Assembly: GCA_050300875.1 (NCBI GenBank)
Contig: JBNKYL010000246.1
Span: forward strand, 1 to 12,398
Length of the DNA: 12,398 nucleotides
Direction of reading: 5' to 3'
DNA from: CBDCFL01 sp050300875
GTDB taxonomy: Bacteria > Pseudomonadota > Alphaproteobacteria > Rhodobacterales > Rhodobacteraceae
In this document: positions 1 through 6,830 of the stretch, in pieces
Layout of the letters: each line of letters starts with the position of its first letter
Position numbering within the stretch: the stretch's first letter is position 1
Translations under genes and position numbers: made by a program
The notes under the pieces: model-generated
What the model was told of the DNA's origin: nothing
The model's input: the letters and a program-made list of their open reading frames with translations, nothing else
Databases searched by the model: none

Positions 1-216
1 CAGGTTCGGATCATCGGGGATAAGAGGTGCGCCGACCAACATGTTGACGAGGCTGGTCTTGCCGGATCCCGGAAGGCCCAGAATGGCCACACGGACCGGA
101 CCCGATAGCCGCCGCAACAGGCCCAGGCCAGCCAAACGTGCGCTTTGCGGCATACCACCACGATCCAGAATTTCCTTGAGTTCTGAAACAGGTAACGCCG
201 AAACCTGATCTTTCAT
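1..216 (-). CDS. P-loop NTPase, probable dynamin/Era-like GTPase (N-terminal 72 residues only)
   Basis: The gene starts at the ATG at 216-214 and runs out of the window at base 1, so only its first 72 residues are visible. Residues about 44-60 form a hydrophobic strand followed by a Walker A/G1 loop, GLPGSGKTSLVNML, then a segment LVGAPLIP. This strand-loop-helix order with 'LVN-LVG' after the lysine resembles dynamin-like and Era-like GTPases (inference). Switch regions and the G3/G4 motifs lie outside the window, so an ATPase cannot be excluded. The start follows the stop of the PP2C gene by three bases and has only a weak ribosome binding site, which suggests translational coupling. It is therefore probably the output or partner component of the kinase-FHA-phosphatase operon. 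No signal peptide is visible at the N-terminus. Confidence 0.75.
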   Translation of the reverse strand, partial: MKDQVSALPVSELKEILDRGGMPQSARLAGLGLLRRLSGPVRVAILGLPGSGKTSLVNMLVGAPLIPDDPNL

Positions 217-219
217 GTT

Positions 220-1098
220 CTATTCGCCCAGGAACATATTGTCGGTCGTGCGGCCCGCAGACACCACACGCAGGCCGGTGGTTGCAGCGGCAGATTGCAG
301 GGCCGGTTGGTAGGGTTCGACCCGGATGACGCAGATCGAGATATTGTCCTGTTGCGGGTCGTCGCAGGTTTCGACGCTGTCAACGATCAGTTCGGCCAGT
401 TCATGCGCGGGGCGGTGATGATGTTCGGCCAGAACGGCCTGAATTTCTTCGTCGTCCAAGGTCTGCAAACCGTCACTGGCGGCAATCACCACGTCGCCCG
501 GCAGCAATTTGATCGGCGTTTCCGGGCAGTCGATCCGGTCGATGGCTTGACCGACAAGAACCGAGGTCAGGCAATTTCGGTCGGGATGAATACGCGCGAC
601 GTCATCGGCGATCAATCCGTTGGTGGCCATCAGGTCGATTTGCGGGCCGAGCGAATGATCCTCGTTTACCTGTTTCAGTTTGCCATCGCGGAACAGGTAG
701 AGCGGGCTGTCACCGATCGAGATCCAGTGCAGCTGATCGCCGAGCACAACGGGCGCCAACAAGGTTGCCCCCATGCCGCGGGTTTGCGGATCGCTTTCGG
801 CATGCGCGGCGACGCAGGCATTGGCGCCCAAGGCCGCGTCGGTCAGGACATCACGGATTTTTTCGCGCAGATGGTCCAGATCACCGCTTTGAAGTTTAAG
901 TTCGCTGAAGACTTCGGTGACCACGATCTTGCTGGCAATCTCGCCGGCAGCATGGCCGCCCATGCCGTCGGAAAGCACGGCAAAGGACAGATCGCCCAGA
1001 TGTGGGAAATCCGTGACCAGGGCGTCTTCCTGATGGTCGCGCTGGCCAATTTTCATGACCGCGCTGGCATCAAGTCGCAACTCAGGCGATTGCGGCAT
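220..1098 (-). CDS. PP2C-family Ser/Thr protein phosphatase
   Basis: This encodes a 292-residue soluble metal-dependent phosphatase (PPM/PP2C) that removes phosphate from Ser/Thr. The motifs appear in family order: GQRDHQED (18-25), LSDGMGGHAAGE (42-53), GMGATLLAP (108-116), SIGDSPLYLF (127-136), NEDHS (145-149), ASDGL (207-211) and QDN (250-252). The aspartates in RDHQED, SDGMGG, ASDG and QDN match the metal ligands, so it should be active. There is no membrane segment. I chose the ATG at 1098 because AGGAAGGA lies about ten bases upstream and the PP2C fold begins soon after it. The open frame extends to 1194, but that extra stretch overlaps the FHA-coding end. The start overlaps the stop of the FHA gene by 17 bases. 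By context it likely reverses the phosphorylation made by the kinase two genes upstream. Confidence 0.93.
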   Translation of the reverse strand: MPQSPELRLDASAVMKIGQRDHQEDALVTDFPHLGDLSFAVLSDGMGGHAAGEIASKIVVTEVFSELKLQSGDLDHLREKIRDVLTDAALGANACVAAHAESDPQTRGMGATLLAPVVLGDQLHWISIGDSPLYLFRDGKLKQVNEDHSLGPQIDLMATNGLIADDVARIHPDRNCLTSVLVGQAIDRIDCPETPIKLLPGDVVIAASDGLQTLDDEEIQAVLAEHHHRPAHELAELIVDSVETCDDPQQDNISICVIRVEPYQPALQSAAATTGLRVVSAGRTTDNMFLGE

Positions 1099-2989
1099 GG
1101 TTATGCGTTCCTTCCTGGTCCCCGCTCCAGCTGAACTCCCGGCCGCACAGGGCGATAAACAACATCCGGGTTTCGCCAAGGCGGATTTCATCATGGCTTT
1201 GCAGCTCTTCGGTGGCCAGAACCGGCTTGCCGTTCAGGCGCACGAGGTTCGATTTGCCGCCGTGGCCAAGGTAGAAGCTGTTCTGTTCGTCATCAAAGGC
1301 GATCGCGGCATGGTTCTGACGGGAAATGGCATTGTCGCCGAAATCCAGCCGGACGGTCTGATCTTCGCCGCGCCCGATTTGGGAAACGCCTGCGGACAGG
1401 GCAAAGGAATGGCCACGTCCGGGTCCGTCGGTCACGACGAGCCAGCCAACCGGGAACATGGCCGACCCCGAAGGTGCGGCGGCCTCGTCATCAAACATGT
1501 CTTCTGGGCCACCCTGGTTTTGTTGGAAGCCAAGCAGCCGGGTCTTCACGCGGCCTGCGCCACGGCTGGCTCGGCCGAGCGCGGGGGTCGGAACCTGAAC
1601 AACCGGTTCGGGTTTAGGGTCCGGGCCGGCGAAGGCGGCTGCCGGCAGGATGTCCGCGTCATCGGCGTCATCGTCATCGGACCAGGCATCCCATGCCGAT
1701 CCCGTTTCCGGTTCCGGGTCTTCGTCGAACTCGTCAGTGGCCGGAGCCTCCAAAAGCGCAGCGCGAAGGGATTCGGTCGTGCTTCTGGCTGATTTCTGGG
1801 GCAATTCGTCGTCCGCATCGTCGTCACTGCCGCTGGACATCCATTGGCTCATCGCCGCCGTTTCGTCCGATGTCGTTTGGGTCTCGTCTTCCATCGCGGG
1901 TACGTCGTCGGCATCATCAAGGGCGACCGGTTCGTCAGCGGCTTCCGTAACCGCCATCGGCCGGACCTTGTTGGGTTGCAGGCGCGGCAGTTCGACTTGG
2001 CTCAAATCCTGTCTATAGTCATGCTGTTCGGTCGGGTCGGCGGTTGGGTCGCGTCCGACCATGTTCTGCAGTTTCGGGTCCGAACGGGTCGCTGCCGCTG
2101 CGGCCTTCATCAAGGCGATGGCCTTGCGGCGGCGTGCGCCTACATCTTCGTTCAGGATCGAATCCGTCGCCGCCAATATGCGCCCGTCGGTGCCGTCTTC
2201 GTCGCCCAGAAGGTCGCGGGCCGTGGCCACGCGGGACAGATCACTGTCGGACCGGATGTGGCGCACGGCTTTGATTGCACGGCGAATTTCGATGATAAGG
2301 GCTTCTTTCTCATCATCGCTCAGCCCGGCTTCGGTTTCCACTGCTTCCAGGGCTGCAGCTTCGATATGAACGGATTCTTCTTCATCGAAACTGAATTCGT
2401 CATCGAAGTCGATATCTGGCACCTGTTCTTGCGCAACCGGCTGGAAGGCCGGGGCGGCGGTGTCGGGTTCGCTGAAGGCGCTCGCGAGGTCCCCGATGTC
2501 GAAGTCTTCGTCAACGCTCTCGGGCTCTTCAAAGGGCTGCTCGATGCGGCTCGATGCGCGGGGTTCCGGCATGTCGTCGTCAAGGCCGATGTCCCATTCT
2601 TCGGGTTCATCGTCATCTTCAAAGTCCAGATCGAAATCCAGGTTGGCTTCGTCACCATCAAGGAAATGTTCGATGTCTTTCAGGTCCGCGTTGGCGTCAT
2701 CGACGGCCATCGCGGGTTTCGGTTCGCTGGCCAAAGGGGCCGATGCCGGTATTGCTTCCATAGGCTGCGTCAGGCGGGTTTCATCCTGTTCCGGCAGTTT
2801 CGACGGCAGGCTTGCCTGTGCCAGCACGTCCTCGTGTTCCGGCCAATCGTCTTCGTCGACGGCATGGGCCTTGCGCGCAACAAGCGGGCTTTCAAAGCCA
2901 CCTTCCTGAAGGTCATGTTCGACCGCTTCGCGGTCCAGCGGCTCGCTGTTCCAGTTCTTGTTTGCAATCAGCTCTTTGATGAATTTCAT
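1082..2989 (-). CDS. Large acidic protein with C-terminal FHA domain
   Basis: The protein has 635 residues. The N-terminal segment (1-60) is charged, with the recognisable opening MKFIKELIANKNW. Residues about 100-510 are low-complexity, rich in Asp, Glu, Ala and Ser, and likely disordered. Residues about 220-320 are more helical, with regularly spaced Lys/Arg and Ala. A forkhead-associated domain occupies about 515-618: GR at 539-540, SRQNH at 556-560, and NLVRLNG in place of the usual NGTxVNG. FHA domains bind phosphothreonine, so this protein is probably both substrate and reader of the adjacent kinase (inference). The canonical Ser-Arg-x-His appears with one extra residue, and Thr of NGT is Val, which could alter phosphopeptide choice. 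The start lies 10 bases after the kinase stop with a GAGGG site upstream. Its end overlaps the PP2C start. No membrane segment is seen. Confidence 0.9.
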   Translation of the reverse strand: MKFIKELIANKNWNSEPLDREAVEHDLQEGGFESPLVARKAHAVDEDDWPEHEDVLAQASLPSKLPEQDETRLTQPMEAIPASAPLASEPKPAMAVDDANADLKDIEHFLDGDEANLDFDLDFEDDDEPEEWDIGLDDDMPEPRASSRIEQPFEEPESVDEDFDIGDLASAFSEPDTAAPAFQPVAQEQVPDIDFDDEFSFDEEESVHIEAAALEAVETEAGLSDDEKEALIIEIRRAIKAVRHIRSDSDLSRVATARDLLGDEDGTDGRILAATDSILNEDVGARRRKAIALMKAAAAATRSDPKLQNMVGRDPTADPTEQHDYRQDLSQVELPRLQPNKVRPMAVTEAADEPVALDDADDVPAMEDETQTTSDETAAMSQWMSSGSDDDADDELPQKSARSTTESLRAALLEAPATDEFDEDPEPETGSAWDAWSDDDDADDADILPAAAFAGPDPKPEPVVQVPTPALGRASRGAGRVKTRLLGFQQNQGGPEDMFDDEAAAPSGSAMFPVGWLVVTDGPGRGHSFALSAGVSQIGRGEDQTVRLDFGDNAISRQNHAAIAFDDEQNSFYLGHGGKSNLVRLNGKPVLATEELQSHDEIRLGETRMLFIALCGREFSWSGDQEGTHNHAAIA

Positions 2990-2999
2990 CTCAATGCCC

Positions 3000-4205
3000 T
3001 CAGACGTGGTTCGTTTCGTGGCCGGGGTCCATGTCCCCCGGCGGCTTGCGTGTGAAGATCCGCGATATCAGCCTGCGGCGCAGGATTCGCGTGATCGGTT
3101 TTTCTTTCTTGGCGGCGCGCTGGCGGGCCGGACGGTCATATTCGGAAACCTGAACATGCATCCGCTCGCCTGACTTGCCGGGTTCAACCTCGACATTGGT
3201 CGATGCGACGAGGTCGTGGATCGAGGCTTCGATTTCCATGTCCTTGGCTGCTTCGGCCAAGGCCTGGCGCTGCCGCTTGACGGTGTCGATCTTGGCCACC
3301 CAGTCATCTGCGGTCTGCAAGCGGTCGCGCGGGAAAGGGGCGAGCGCCTGGTCGATGGCCATCAAGAAATGTTCATCATAGCCACGCGCGCGGTTGATCA
3401 GCGGCTTGTAGGGGTCGTCCTTTTCGGCGGCGATGGCGGCCACGCGTTCCTGGCTGGACGGTGGGGCGCTGCCCGTGATCAGGTGATACATGGTCGCGGC
3501 AAGCGAATAGAGGTCGGACCAGGGCCCCTGATCGGCGCCCTGAACATAGAATTCCTGCGGTGAATAGCCATCCTTGACGACATGGATCTGCGACAGGGCA
3601 CGCGAGGCACGGCTGGCTTCGCCGCGGGCCGCCCCAAAGTCGATCAATACAGGGTTGCCATTGGCCTGCAACAGGATGTTGTCGGGGGATATGTCGCGGT
3701 GCAACACGTTGTTATCGTGAATGTATTTTACCGCCGCCAGAAGTTTCTTCAGGATCGAACGAACGTGTTTCGGGGTCAGTTTGACGCGCGGGTCTTCGAT
3801 GATGTCATGCAGGTCGCGCCCCCGCACGAAATCCAGTGCCATGTAGGCCGTTCCGTTGTCTTCGAAGACCTGATGAATGCCCACGATATTGGGGTGTTCA
3901 AGCGCCGACAGGCGCCGGGCTTCCTGACCGAACAGTTTTACGACTGTTTCGAATTCTTTTTGCGACGAACGGTTGCGGGCGCGCACGACCTCGCGGGTGC
4001 GGCAGCACATCGACGAAGGAAAACATTCCTTCAGCACGACCAGCCGTTGTAGGCTGTCGCGGGCCAGATAGGTCACGCCGAAGCCGCCGGCATTCAGGAA
4101 ACTTTCGATGGTGTATTGGCCGCGCAGCAGCTTGGTGCCGGGCACAAGCTCGTCAGAGAACTCGGCCTCGGGCAGCATGGCTGAACCATTTTGCACTGCG
4201 CTCAT
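3000..4205 (-). CDS. Hanks-type Ser/Thr protein kinase (cytosolic)
   Basis: The 401-residue protein has a kinase domain at about residues 31-305. The glycine-rich loop is AGGFGVTY (39-46), the ATP lysine is K59 in VVLKE, the catalytic loop is HRDISPDN (169-176), the metal-binding motif is DFG (189-191), and SPQE (215-218) replaces the usual APE before the conserved Asp of WSDLYSL (231). The catalytic loop has Ser where many Ser/Thr kinases have Lys, a variant that can also occur in active kinases. The activation segment 192-214 is Ser-rich, a possible autophosphorylation site. Residues 306-401 form a charged helical, then basic tail, with no transmembrane or PASTA region. I chose ATG 4205 because GAAGGG lies ten bases upstream. 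A TTG at 4262 would add 19 unremarkable residues. It is the first gene of the kinase-FHA-PP2C-P-loop operon, and its promoter should lie in 4206-4388. Confidence 0.92.
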   Translation of the reverse strand: MSAVQNGSAMLPEAEFSDELVPGTKLLRGQYTIESFLNAGGFGVTYLARDSLQRLVVLKECFPSSMCCRTREVVRARNRSSQKEFETVVKLFGQEARRLSALEHPNIVGIHQVFEDNGTAYMALDFVRGRDLHDIIEDPRVKLTPKHVRSILKKLLAAVKYIHDNNVLHRDISPDNILLQANGNPVLIDFGAARGEASRASRALSQIHVVKDGYSPQEFYVQGADQGPWSDLYSLAATMYHLITGSAPPSSQERVAAIAAEKDDPYKPLINRARGYDEHFLMAIDQALAPFPRDRLQTADDWVAKIDTVKRQRQALAEAAKDMEIEASIHDLVASTNVEVEPGKSGERMHVQVSEYDRPARQRAAKKEKPITRILRRRLISRIFTRKPPGDMDPGHETNHV

Positions 4206-4388
4206 CACTCCGTCACCCTTCGCGGCGCCGGTTGTCACCCCATTGGCGGTTCCTTTTCCCAACCGCCGTCTGCGACCCCCGACACGACATCACCCGCCAT
4301 TGTTCGCACAACGGCAATTGTCACAGGATTAATGGCAGATTTGGCCGATATTATGGCGCATCAGGCCCGGATCAGGGCAAGGGGAAGG

Positions 4389-5396
4389 CTAGCGCATCCA
4401 AAGTCCGGCGGATTTTATCTGGTTCCGGATCATCTTTTCGCGCGGCGGCAGGTCGGCCCGGTCGAACATCTGGCGCACCTTGGCGCCGCGGTTCTGGTAG
4501 ATGAACCGTTTCATCGGCTCATAGGATTTGAGGTATTTCTTGACCTTGTTTGGGGCCGCGCTGGTTTTCAGCGCCTCGATGGCCAGATCGCTTTCGCGCG
4601 CAAAAAGCAGCGGCATGGTGCGGTAATGGCAACTGACCGAGCCGTCCAGCAGCCCGGGCGGCAACATGTTCGGGCCGCCGCCGAATGAGTGGATCACAAG
4701 CGGCAGAGCGATCTGGTCGAGCCAGGGGTAGAGCGATTGCGCGGCAAGGGCCTCGCCTGGATCGTCGCGGACTTGCCGGGCATAATCGGCAAAGCGTTGG
4801 CCGAATTCTTGCGGACAGCGAAAATAGAACCAGCCCGCGTTGTAATAAGGGTATCGACGCCAATATTCGTCAGGCTGAGACCGGTCTATCGCGGTTTCGA
4901 TATCCAGACCGAAGCGGTCATAGAGCGATTTCCAGATCTGGGCATAACCCGCGCCGTATAGCTGTGGTTCGGGCCAGGTGCCTTCCACCCGGGTCGATGC
5001 CGACGGGCGATCGAAGTCGAATGGCACCTGGCTGAGCGGACCCATGATCAGCGTGTCGGTATCGAAGAAAACAAAAGGTTCGCCGGGGGGCAGTGCGGTC
5101 AGCGCCTCGATCTTGTTGCCATGGGGATAGGACTGGCCGAACAGTCGGTTTTCAAAGGGCAGGAATTCAGCGCCGAATTCGTCGGTCAGCAGCGTTCGTG
5201 CGTCCTTGGACCGGATGCGCGGGTCTTCGGACCATTTCGGGCCGGGCTGGGGTTCGGCGATGATAAGGCGACCGGAAAAATCGGCATCATGGGCGCGCAA
5301 TGACGCGCAGAACAGCACGGCTTCATAGCTGAGCCGACCGGCCTGCGCGACCAGCACTACGTTGAAATGGCCCGGTTTTCTGGCTTTCTTTGCCAT
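4389..5396 (-). CDS. Putative GT-A-fold glycosyltransferase-like protein
   Basis: The 335-residue soluble protein begins with a beta-strand, HFNVVLVAQAG (10-20), and an RLSYEAVLFCASL helix. It has a DxD-type motif in FVFFDTDTLIMGP (108-120, DTD at 112-114) and a later YYNAGWFYFR (184-193) that resembles the 'FNSGV' strand of GT8-like transferases, followed by WLDQIALPL (225-233). This order suggests a nucleotide-sugar transferase with a metal-binding DxD, but I do not recognise a named family, and donor and acceptor are unknown. The C-terminal 60 residues are basic and helical. The start at 5396 is preferred because the fold begins there. The open frame continues upstream to 5705, but that part is antisense-like to the neighbouring oxidoreductase gene. 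The ribosome binding site is weak. It lies 79 bases downstream of the oxidoreductase stop on the same strand, so the two may be co-transcribed. Confidence 0.75.
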   Translation of the reverse strand: MAKKARKPGHFNVVLVAQAGRLSYEAVLFCASLRAHDADFSGRLIIAEPQPGPKWSEDPRIRSKDARTLLTDEFGAEFLPFENRLFGQSYPHGNKIEALTALPPGEPFVFFDTDTLIMGPLSQVPFDFDRPSASTRVEGTWPEPQLYGAGYAQIWKSLYDRFGLDIETAIDRSQPDEYWRRYPYYNAGWFYFRCPQEFGQRFADYARQVRDDPGEALAAQSLYPWLDQIALPLVIHSFGGGPNMLPPGLLDGSVSCHYRTMPLLFARESDLAIEALKTSAAPNKVKKYLKSYEPMKRFIYQNRGAKVRQMFDRADLPPREKMIRNQIKSAGLWMR

Positions 5397-5475
5397 GTTT
5401 GGTGATGTCTGCCCGTTTTGGCGCACCTTAGCCGTGCGGCACGCCGCGCTGCAAGCGCTTAAGGGGTGGCGGTGG

Positions 5476-6531
5476 TCACGGCAGGTCCAGCGCTTCGATG
5501 TTGACGGGCTGCCCGCTCGTTGCCGATTGCTGAACGGCTTCAACCACTTGCAGGGATCGCAGGCCTTCGGCTCCGGAAACGACCGGGGGTTCGCGGCCTT
5601 CGATGACGCGAAGGAATTGTGCGATTTGGTGGTGCAGCGGGTCGCCCCCGCCTGCGTCCAGGACCTGCGACCGGATCGGGTCCCACCAATCCGGCGCGCC
5701 GTCATAGGTCCACAACCGCAAGTCAGGGACCGAAAGCGCCCCGGTCGACCCGCCCAGAAGGTAGCTGGATTGATCGGTCTTGGGATAGGCCGGGTTTTCG
5801 CCTGACGTCATTTCCCAGTTCCACGGGGCGGCGATGGCGTCCGATACCGAAAGCGTGGCCACCACGCCCGAACGGAATTGCAGGACCGCGGCGGCCAGGT
5901 CTTCGTTTTCAAAGCCTCGGATGGCGGGCGAGGCGACGGCCCGGACGCTTTCAACCTCGCCACAGAAATGGCGCATCAGATCGACATCATGGACGAGGTT
6001 GACTGAAATCGGTCCCGCCCCCTTCTTCGTGCGCCAGGGGGCGGCAGCGAAGTAATGGTCGGGCTTGTAGAACCAGCAGGTACATTGGGCCGATCTGATC
6101 TGCCCGATGGCACCGTCATCCAGCGCGCGCTTGGCGGCCCGCACGATGGCGTTGTGGCGGCGGTGGTGGCCCACCAGCAGCGGCACGCCACGCTCGGCGG
6201 CGCGGGTGACGACAGGGATCGCGGCTGCGGCGGCGTGTGTGATGGGTTTTTCGATCAGCACAGGCAGGTCGCGGTCGATGCAGGCCATGGCCTGTTCGGC
6301 ATGAAGAAGGGTTGGTGTGGCCAAAATGACCGCGTCGGCCAGACTTGCGGCCAGCATGTCGTTGATATCGTGAAAAGTCTTGTGGCCCGCTGCTTTTGCT
6401 GCGTCATGGCCTGGGCCTGCTGGTTCGACCACGGCGGCCAGCGTGGCGCCGGGCACGGCCGCAATGGCTTCGACGTGGCGCCGCCCGATGAGCCCGTAGC
6501 CCACGACAGCAATTCTTGTTTCGCGGTCCAT
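5476..6531 (-). CDS. Gfo/Idh/MocA-family NAD(P)-dependent oxidoreductase
   Basis: The 351-residue protein has an N-terminal Rossmann fold with AVVGYGLIGRRH (8-19), a VILATPT strand end (68-74) and the family signature EKPIT (94-98). The second domain shows GAGPISVNLVHDVDLMRHF (171-189), which corresponds to the conserved Asp/His substrate region. These enzymes oxidise or reduce sugars, inositols or related polyols and cyclic compounds. The substrate here cannot be read from sequence. The length fits the family. The start at 6531 has a strong GGGGGGACAGG just upstream. An open frame to 6648 exists, but the extra residues do not resemble the family. It is followed on the same strand by the glycosyltransferase-like gene, which hints at a sugar-related role for the pair (inference). 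Confidence 0.92.
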   Translation of the reverse strand: MDRETRIAVVGYGLIGRRHVEAIAAVPGATLAAVVEPAGPGHDAAKAAGHKTFHDINDMLAASLADAVILATPTLLHAEQAMACIDRDLPVLIEKPITHAAAAAIPVVTRAAERGVPLLVGHHRRHNAIVRAAKRALDDGAIGQIRSAQCTCWFYKPDHYFAAAPWRTKKGAGPISVNLVHDVDLMRHFCGEVESVRAVASPAIRGFENEDLAAAVLQFRSGVVATLSVSDAIAAPWNWEMTSGENPAYPKTDQSSYLLGGSTGALSVPDLRLWTYDGAPDWWDPIRSQVLDAGGGDPLHHQIAQFLRVIEGREPPVVSGAEGLRSLQVVEAVQQSATSGQPVNIEALDLP

Positions 6532-6625
6532 CCTGTCCCCCCGGGTTCGCGCGCGGCAGAAGCCTTCATAACCGGGTTCAGACGGGCTGTCACGGCAAGG
6601 CGTGGCGGCGCAGAAAATTTCAAAT

Positions 6626-6654
6626 TTGGGTCTAGAGGTTTGCGCCAATATCCA
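6626..6654 (+). promoter_or_regulatory. Possible sigma-70 promoter for tRNA-His
   Basis: TTGGGT (6626-6631) and TATCCA (6649-6654) are separated by 17 bases, about 60 bases before the tRNA. Both boxes match the consensus only partly, so this is a weak candidate. Confidence 0.22.
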
Positions 6655-6716
6655 CTAAATGACCGGAGTTCGCAGCGACGGTCCGCGTGGCGCGCCGGTG
6701 CGACGCACAAAGTTGT

Positions 6717-6793
6717 GCCGCCTTAGCTCAGTTGGTTAGAGCGCTGGATTGTGGATCCAGAGGTCCCCCGTTCAAGCCGGGGAGGCGGTACCA
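6717..6793 (+). tRNA. tRNA-His (GTG anticodon), CCA encoded, no G-1
   Basis: The 77-base sequence folds as a tRNA. The acceptor stem GCCGCCT pairs with AGGCGGT (G1-U72 wobble at the end), the D-arm is GCTC...GAGC, the anticodon stem CTGGA/TCCAG (6744-6748 and 6756-6760) encloses a loop with GTG at 6751-6753, the T-arm is CCCCG TTCAAGC CGGGG, and it ends ACCA. The base before G1 is T (6716) and the discriminator is A73. It therefore lacks the usual G-1:C73 pair of tRNA-His, as known for a subgroup of alphaproteobacteria. A run of five T (6794-6798) follows directly and may assist termination. It converges with the sulfotransferase gene. Confidence 0.97.
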
Positions 6794-6830
6794 TTTTTCC
6801 GCAGCAGAACGCACACCTGTATCGGCAGCC

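Noticed and set aside
295..1134. 279-codon plus-strand open frame opposite the PP2C gene
   Set aside because: Antisense of a gene with all PP2C motifs; a GC-driven shadow.
1844..3055. 403-codon plus-strand open frame opposite the FHA gene
   Set aside because: Composition is the mirror of the acidic FHA coding frame, with no recognisable domain and no operon context. The minus-strand gene is clearly real.
4206..4388. Promoter of the kinase operon (TAATAT and TTG boxes)
   Set aside because: Possible boxes exist, but none has acceptable spacing; the promoter must be here but cannot be placed.
5397..5705. N-terminal extension of the glycosyltransferase-like gene
   Set aside because: These residues are antisense-like, Arg/Ser-rich and overlap the oxidoreductase coding end; the GT-like fold starts at 5396.
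6717..6830. tRNA-His 3' end as an integration (att) site
   Set aside because: No direct repeat of the tRNA end, integrase or foreign block was found in the window.
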